The notes under the pieces were generated by a model. It was not told the origin of the DNA and made no database searches. It saw nothing but the letters and a program-made list of their open reading frames with translations. A stretch of 64,000 nt of DNA from Cupriavidus metallidurans CH34. Its GTDB lineage: Bacteria; Pseudomonadota; Gammaproteobacteria; Burkholderiales; Burkholderiaceae. Positions 60,056-64,000 of the stretch are shown one piece after another. The stretch is from the NCBI RefSeq assembly GCF_000196015.1, contig NC_007973.1, positions 3,224,001 through 3,288,000 of the forward strand, given 5' to 3'. A program made the translations under genes and the position numbers. How positions within the stretch are numbered: the stretch's first letter is position 1; each line of letters begins with the position of its first letter.

Positions 60056-60403
60056 TCAATCGAGGACGGAACCGTTCTCCTGGGCCAGCCGCAGGTACTC
60101 CGACAACGGGCGCACCGCCCGGAAATACCGATCTCGCATCACGGGCTGTTTGCTCGGCCCGACGATGGATGCGAGGTCGGACAGCTTGATCTCGCCCAGC
60201 TCAGGCATGCTGATCCCCAAGTCGATCAGGCCATGGGCCGTATCGCCGTCAGCGGGGTCAAGCGACACCAGCAGCCAAGTGGCGTGTGCGTCCGGCGTGA
60301 ACAACCGCACCACGGGCAGCGGGTCGATGGCCCGGCCAGCGGCCCGGACCCGGCCGTGTTCCAGCAGTTGCTTACGCTCGTCCTCGGTCATGAGTTGGTT
60401 CAT
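60056..60403 (-). CDS. DUF2958 protein
   Basis: A 115-residue protein of the DUF2958 family, common in ICE and plasmid backbones. Characteristic segments are LMTEDERKQLLEHG at the start, PLPVVRLFTPDAHATWLLVSLDP, LIDLGISMPELGEIKLSDLAS and the C-terminal YLRLAQENG. ATG 60403 is chosen; the longer frame runs through repeat-rich regulatory DNA. Function is unknown. Its upstream region contains operator-like repeats. Confidence 0.88.
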   Translation of the reverse strand: MNQLMTEDERKQLLEHGRVRAAGRAIDPLPVVRLFTPDAHATWLLVSLDPADGDTAHGLIDLGISMPELGEIKLSDLASIVGPSKQPVMRDRYFRAVRPLSEYLRLAQENGSVLD

Positions 60404-60419
60404 GGGCGTCACCTCATTC

Positions 60420-60495
60420 GCACAAAACCGCCGAAGCGTGAAAGCGCAAAACCGCATCGGCGGGTTTGTGGAAAGGCACGGATGCGGTTTTGTGC
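60420..60495. promoter_or_regulatory. Operator-like repeats upstream of the DUF2958 gene
   Basis: Three copies of a GC(A/G)CAAAACCGC motif are seen: 60420-60431 and 60446-60455 on the plus strand and 60484-60495 inverted. The last two form a 12-bp perfect inverted repeat, CAAAACCGCATC / GATGCGGTTTTG. They lie 17-92 bp before the DUF2958 start and could be regulator-binding sites. Confidence 0.55.
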
Positions 60496-60574
60496 TTCTG
60501 TGAGAAGCTGCAGATACGGATTTCCGTAAAAGCACGAAAGCGGCAGGCGGGCATAGTTGAACACTATAGATTGT

Positions 60575-60588
60575 AGCCCTATAGGGCT
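60575..60588. promoter_or_regulatory. 14-bp palindrome upstream of the XRE gene
   Basis: AGCCCTATAGGGCT is a perfect palindrome 39 bp before the XRE start and next to the related half-site ACTATAGATT. XRE regulators bind such dyads, so this is a candidate autoregulatory operator. Confidence 0.6.
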
Positions 60589-60626
60589 CAATCGGATGTC
60601 ATCTTGGATTTTGCGGAGATCCAGGG

Positions 60627-60920
60627 TTGGCAGCGAAACATACATTGTCGGAGGCACTAAAGACCATCAGGAAAGCACGTGGTTTGAGCCAGGAAGCGTT
60701 CTCGGACGTGTCCAGCCGCACCTACATGAGCACGCTGGAACGCGACCTCAAAAGCCCCACCTTGAACAAGCTGGCCGAGCTGTGCGAGGTCATGGAGGTG
60801 CACCCGCTCACGCTGCTGACGCTGGCCTATGCCGGCGACGACCTGCAGCAGGTCGATCAGCTGCTGGCGCAGGTGCGCCAGGAGTTGGAGACTGTGGCGA
60901 AGAAGAGTGACACGCCATAG
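60627..60920 (+). CDS. XRE-family transcriptional regulator
   Basis: A 97-residue Cro/CI-type regulator. The helix-turn-helix is LKTIRKARGLSQEAFSDVSSRTYMSTLERDLKSP, residues 11-43. A leucine-rich C-terminal helix (LLAQVRQELETV) probably dimerises. The start is TTG 60627, since no in-frame ATG precedes the domain. It is the only plus-strand gene here before the GNAT gene and is divergent from DUF2958, so it may switch the ICE backbone genes. Confidence 0.88.
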   Translation: MAAKHTLSEALKTIRKARGLSQEAFSDVSSRTYMSTLERDLKSPTLNKLAELCEVMEVHPLTLLTLAYAGDDLQQVDQLLAQVRQELETVAKKSDTP

Positions 60921-60931
60921 CGTGCGACCGC

Positions 60932-61129
60932 GCTGGCGTGGCCGATCCGGTGCAGCCGGTTCGGGGACTTCAGGGGCGCCAAGCATCGCGCGGCGGGGAG
61001 AGGCCGCAGGGTTTTCCCCCGGAGGCAAGCGAAGCGCGCAGCTGCGATAGGGATTGAAGCCGAATGGCCATGACGGCGAAGTCGGCATGGGGCGCAGCCC
61101 GCAAAGCCCGGTCGGCGCAGTGCGCCGAA
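60932..61129. repeat. Long imperfect direct repeat, copy A
   Basis: About 198 bp that aligns along its length with 62154-62364. Shared blocks are the opening CGCTGGC..GGCCGATCCGG, then GGGGCGCCAAGC, CGCGCGGCGGGGA, CCCCCGGAGGCAAGCG, GATTGAAGCCGAATGGCC and GCGAAGTCGGCA, ending near GCGCCGA. It is non-coding, GC-rich and lies between the XRE and DUF736 genes. Confidence 0.85.
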
Positions 61130-61237
61130 TCGCCCTGTATTCGCCCTGGCAACACGAAGTCATGGTGATGCTGCCCGACCACCACCATCACGAAGCTGGG
61201 AGAGCCAAGCCTTCCAGTCTGCTGATCCAAGCAGTAC

Positions 61238-61266
61238 AGCGCCCCGCCGCAGTGGGCGGGGCGCTG
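61238..61266. terminator. Strong GC hairpin downstream of the DUF736 gene
   Basis: CAGCGCCCCGCC and GGCGGGGCGCTG form a perfect 12-bp stem with a 5-nt loop, 7 bp past the DUF736 stop. No T-run follows on the minus strand, so it may stall or stabilise rather than end the transcript by itself. Confidence 0.55.
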
Positions 61267-61273
61267 GCGGCCG

Positions 61274-61588
61274 TCAGGCCGCCTGGGGCTTGCTGCGCGA
61301 CCAGATCAGGTCGTGCGTGCCGTTCTCTCCTTCGATCAGGCGGGCATAGACCGTGGCCGGGAACGAAGGATCGTCGAGGGTCACGGAGATGTACTCCCGC
61401 CCGGCCTCGCTGGTCTTCTTCCACGCCGCGCCGATGTCGTGGCTGGCGGCCTGCAGGCGGAAGTCCGGGGCCTTCTCGTTGTCCCCCTTGTCGTTGGGCA
61501 CCAGCTTGACCTTGACGTTGAGCGTCAGGGTGCGAAGCGTGCCGGTGAAGCCGTCTTTGTCTGCGGTGAAGGTGCCGATGTTGGCCAT
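61274..61588 (-). CDS. DUF736 protein
   Basis: A 104-residue protein of the DUF736 family, a common backbone gene of Tn4371-type ICEs. It starts [22 protein letters not shown] and has [34 protein letters not shown] and a DLIWSRSK end. Structure and function are unknown. ATG 61588 has a clear ribosome site (AAGGAG). It lies between two long repeat copies. Confidence 0.9.
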   Translation of the reverse strand: MANIGTFTADKDGFTGTLRTLTLNVKVKLVPNDKGDNEKAPDFRLQAASHDIGAAWKKTSEAGREYISVTLDDPSFPATVYARLIEGENGTHDLIWSRSKPQAA

Positions 61589-62153
61589 GATGAAACTCCT
61601 TTTGGTGGAACAAGGTTCGCGCCCATCGCGTCCTTGTTGTGATCCGGCCGGCGGGGGACGGGCGGGCTGCACCGCTTGCGGTCGCAACGCAGTGGAGAGC
61701 CGGGAGGCGAAAAGAATTTGTCCCGCGAGGAATGCGCCGAACGCAGTGACAAAGCAGGGGAAATTGTTTTCGCCGGACGGTTGCAGCCATGAAGCCCGAG
61801 GCGCAGCCGCGCCACCGCTAGGATTCACAACAACACAAGGACGCCTTGGGCCGAACCGCATCGAAAGGAGGCAGGGCCGGCTCGGCATCCCCGCACGAAG
61901 GCAGCACCGGCTCGCCCACTGACGCGGGCCAGGTCAACCATCCGACGACAAGCGAGAACGCCCCGGCCGCACCTTGCGGCGCCGGTCTTGAGGCGTGGCG
62001 TGGAAGCTCCATAGCGATGCCGGGCGGGATGTCCGTGAACCGTCCTTCGTGACGTGATGGGCGAGAACCGCCAGCGTTGAGGACGGCACGCATTCGCACA
62101 ACCTGCCGCAGCAAGCACCAGCGTGTTCGCCAGCTCCGTCCATTGCGGCGGGG

Positions 62154-62364
62154 CGCTGGCCGGGCCGATCCGGCATCGACGGTTCGGCGGCATCGAGGGG
62201 CGCCAAGCTCGCGCGGCGGGGATGGGCCTTGCGCCGATCCCCCGGAGGCAAGCGCAGCGCGCAGCGCCGCAGGCGCGAAGGCGTGAGTGGATTGAAGCCG
62301 AATGGCCGTGACAGCGAAGTCGGCACGGGGCGCAGCCCGAAAGCCCGGCGGCGCTACGCGCCGA
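62154..62364. repeat. Long imperfect direct repeat, copy B
   Basis: The counterpart of copy A, with the same blocks in the same order and a short GC-rich insert (GCCGCAGGCGCGAAGG) before the GATTGAAGCC block. The ~800 bp from 61589 to 62409 has no convincing gene; this repeat makes up its right quarter. Confidence 0.85.
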
Positions 62365-62409
62365 CACGCCCAGGCCGTTCTATATTTTGAGCAGGGAACG
62401 CAGAACACC

Positions 62410-62928
62410 ATGACCATCCAGCTACGACACGAAACCACGAACGACATTGCCGCTATCGAGGCCGTGACCATTGCCGCCTTCGCCGATGCGCCGCACACCA
62501 GCCACACGGAGCAATTCATCGTGCGTGCATTGCGCGACGCTAGCGAACTGACGCTTTCCATCGTGGCCGAAGAACACGGCCAGGTCGTCGGCCATGTGGC
62601 TCTGTCGCCGGTGACTATCACCAACGACCACGGCCACAAGGCCAAAGGCTGGTGCGGCCTGGGGCCGATCTCCGTCCTGCCGCAGAGGCAGGGGCACGGC
62701 ATCGGCTCGCGCCTGATGGAACAGGCGCTGTCTGAACTGCGGGCCATGCAGGCCGAAGGCTGTGTGCTGCTCGGAGAGCCCGCGTACTACGGGCGCTTTG
62801 GCTTCCAGGCCCATGCGGGCCTGCAACTGCCGGGCGTGCCGCCCGGCTATTTTCTCGCACTGGCCTTCCATGGGCCAGTGCCCGAAGGCATCGCGCAGTA
62901 CAGCGATGCCTTCAACGCCGCCGCCTGA
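62410..62928 (+). CDS. GNAT N-acetyltransferase (YhbS-like)
   Basis: A 172-residue acetyltransferase of the GNAT fold. The acetyl-CoA loop is LGPISVLPQRQGHGIGSRLMEQAL near residue 85, and VLLGEPAYYGRFGFQAHAG matches the YhbS subgroup. The substrate is not indicated. ATG 62410 is chosen because the family starts IQLRHETTNDIAAIEAVTIAAF; longer upstream frames run through repeat B. The gene is carried in the ICE backbone. Confidence 0.9.
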   Translation: MTIQLRHETTNDIAAIEAVTIAAFADAPHTSHTEQFIVRALRDASELTLSIVAEEHGQVVGHVALSPVTITNDHGHKAKGWCGLGPISVLPQRQGHGIGSRLMEQALSELRAMQAEGCVLLGEPAYYGRFGFQAHAGLQLPGVPPGYFLALAFHGPVPEGIAQYSDAFNAAA

Positions 62929-62976
62929 GTGCCAGTGAAGGCGGCGGCGTAATGCCCCGGCTATTCGGCTTCAACA

Positions 62977-63048
62977 CCGGGCGCGGCCACCGCCGCGCCC
63001 GGATTATGCGTTTCACCGCGCCCAGGGCGGAACGGCCTGGGCGCGGTG
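62977..63048. terminator. Two GC-rich hairpins between converging genes
   Basis: The first is CCGGGCGCGGC / GCCGCGCCCGG (62977-63002). The second is a perfect 13-bp stem, CACCGCGCCCAGG / CCTGGGCGCGGTG (63014-63048). They lie between the GNAT gene and the hypothetical gene at 63059 and lack T-runs, so they are terminator-like only. Confidence 0.55.
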
Positions 63049-63058
63049 CTGACGATGA

Positions 63059-63268
63059 TCATTCCTTCGTTTCGATGATCCACCACACGGCACGCGGCAA
63101 GGCGCGGCCCGTGATGGGATGTATGTCGGTGAGGTCAGCGCGGGCCGACCAGCCCGAGGGCGGTCGGTAGCCGCGCACGTCGCCATCGCCGTGCCAGCGG
63201 CGGGCGCGCACCGTGCCGGGTGCATAGACCGCCGCCATGCGCGGGCGGTTGGTGGTGGTGCGGGTCAT
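63059..63268 (-). CDS. Small hypothetical ICE protein
   Basis: A 69-residue basic protein with a Thr-rich N-terminus (MTRTTTNRPR) and a core around RWHGDGDVRGYRPPSGWSARADLTDIHPITGRALP. It has no motif I can name. A good ribosome site (AAGGAG) lies ahead of ATG 63268, which supports it as a real gene. It lies 62 bp after the parB-like gene on the same strand. Confidence 0.65.
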   Translation of the reverse strand: MTRTTTNRPRMAAVYAPGTVRARRWHGDGDVRGYRPPSGWSARADLTDIHPITGRALPRAVWWIIETKE

Positions 63269-63330
63269 GGGGGCTTCTCCTTGCAGCGAAGCGCCCCGGT
63301 CGAAGCCGGGGCGCTTGCCTTCGGCGTGGG

Positions 63331-64000
63331 TCAAGCGGCCAGCGCCTCGGCGGGTTCATCCGCCATTGCCTCGGCATCCTCCGGGGCGTCCTGCTCCGGG
63401 CCTGCCTCCTGCGCGCTTTCCTTCACTGCCTGCTGCGGGCCTTCGACCTTAAAGATGGCAGGCATCCAACCCGCGCCATCGGCCAGCCGCTCGGCTTCGC
63501 TGGCAATGTCGGCCTTCTTCAGCTTCGCCAGCCGGGAAACCTGATCGGGCGCGTACTCGCCCACGGCTTGCAGAACTGCCGCCTTCGGAACGTGCTTGAA
63601 ATACCCCTCGGCGGTCGGCTGCCACCATGCGGCCATGTCGAGGCCCACGGCCTGCGCCAGTTCCTCGCCGGGCTGGTGCGGTGTGGCGCGAGGCGTCACC
63701 ACGTCCACCGTGGAAGCCACGCACACGGCCAGCAGCTTGACCAGTTCGCCTTGCTCCATCGCCAGCAGCGCGGCAAACAGTTCGGCGCTGTCCTCGGGCA
63801 GCTTGCCGCTCCACGCCTGCTGCAATTCACGCAGCGCCACAGCGGCGGGTGACTCGGGCCAGTCCGGGGCCATGCCGTCCAGCCGGTCTTGGACTTTCAG
63901 GCTCACGCCCAGCGGCAGGTCGCGCCCGTAGTAGCGGCCCTGCAAGACGGTCTGCACCATGCCATGCACCAGCGCGGCCACCGCCACCTGCGGATGCCGG
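63331..64000 (-). CDS. ParB-like partition protein, C-terminal part (runs off the window)
   Basis: Only the last 223 or so codons are in the window; the frame is open through position 64000. The segment PQVAVAALVHGMVQTVLQGRYYGRDLPLGVSL matches the C-terminal half of the large ParB/Spo0J-type proteins of Tn4371-type ICEs, which are about 650-700 residues. An acidic Ala/Glu-rich tail ends the protein. The ParB nuclease-like N-terminal domain should lie to the right of the window. Confidence 0.82.
   Translation of the reverse strand, partial: RHPQVAVAALVHGMVQTVLQGRYYGRDLPLGVSLKVQDRLDGMAPDWPESPAAVALRELQQAWSGKLPEDSAELFAALLAMEQGELVKLLAVCVASTVDVVTPRATPHQPGEELAQAVGLDMAAWWQPTAEGYFKHVPKAAVLQAVGEYAPDQVSRLAKLKKADIASEAERLADGAGWMPAIFKVEGPQQAVKESAQEAGPEQDAPEDAEAMADEPAEALAA

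Overview
The window looks like the chromosome of a beta-proteobacterium of the Burkholderiaceae, most likely Cupriavidus or Ralstonia. It has high GC, the core gene sets leuS-lptE-holA-proA, dapB / bamE / fur and gap-tkt with a divergent speE, and heavy-metal, Tn402-type and Tn4371-type mobile parts. This assignment is from gene content and order only.

Positions 1-23757 are core chromosome. They hold an unusual receiver-domain protein, a short RlmL-type rRNA methyltransferase, hemJ, proA, holA, lptE, leuS, dapB, bamE, fur, a LysR regulator, a flavin reductase, gap, tkt, speE, a VOC protein, rsmE, a YidB-like protein, a secreted guanyl-RNase with a barstar-like inhibitor, a MetF-like protein, queH and the 3' half of metR. 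metR is cut at 23757/23758 by an insertion: an IS3-family element whose outer flanks carry a second pair of inverted ends.

Positions 25436-53025 are accessory DNA in layers. First comes a complete phosphite uptake and oxidation operon, ptxABCD, with divergent ptxE. Then a lysE-like gene is cut by a Tn3-family end, and the Tn3 transposase gene is itself cut by a Tn402/Tn5053-type transposon (33335-43737, perfect 25-bp ends, tniA-tniB-tniQ-tniR). This transposon's cargo is not the usual mercury operon or integron. It is a PepSY protein, a PAP2 phosphatase, two four-repeat membrane proteins around a small lipoprotein, an OmpR/histidine-kinase pair and a short EamA protein. Its other end lies in a truncated heavy-metal RND pump gene. 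Beyond it are the pump's adaptor gene, a cytochrome b561, a VIT-family transporter, a second two-component system and a ferric-reductase-like flavoprotein.

Positions 53026-64000 are the replication, partition and relaxase backbone of a Tn4371-type integrative and conjugative element (ICE): rlxS, traF, DUF2840, a small DNA-binding-like protein, parA, iterons, repA, an AlpA-like regulator, DUF2285, DUF2958, an XRE regulator, DUF736, a GNAT enzyme and the 3' part of a parB-like gene. No traG or trb genes appear on the accessory side, where they would be expected, so the element may have lost them when the IS joined the island to metR. Integrase and att sites were not seen; they could lie beyond position 64000.
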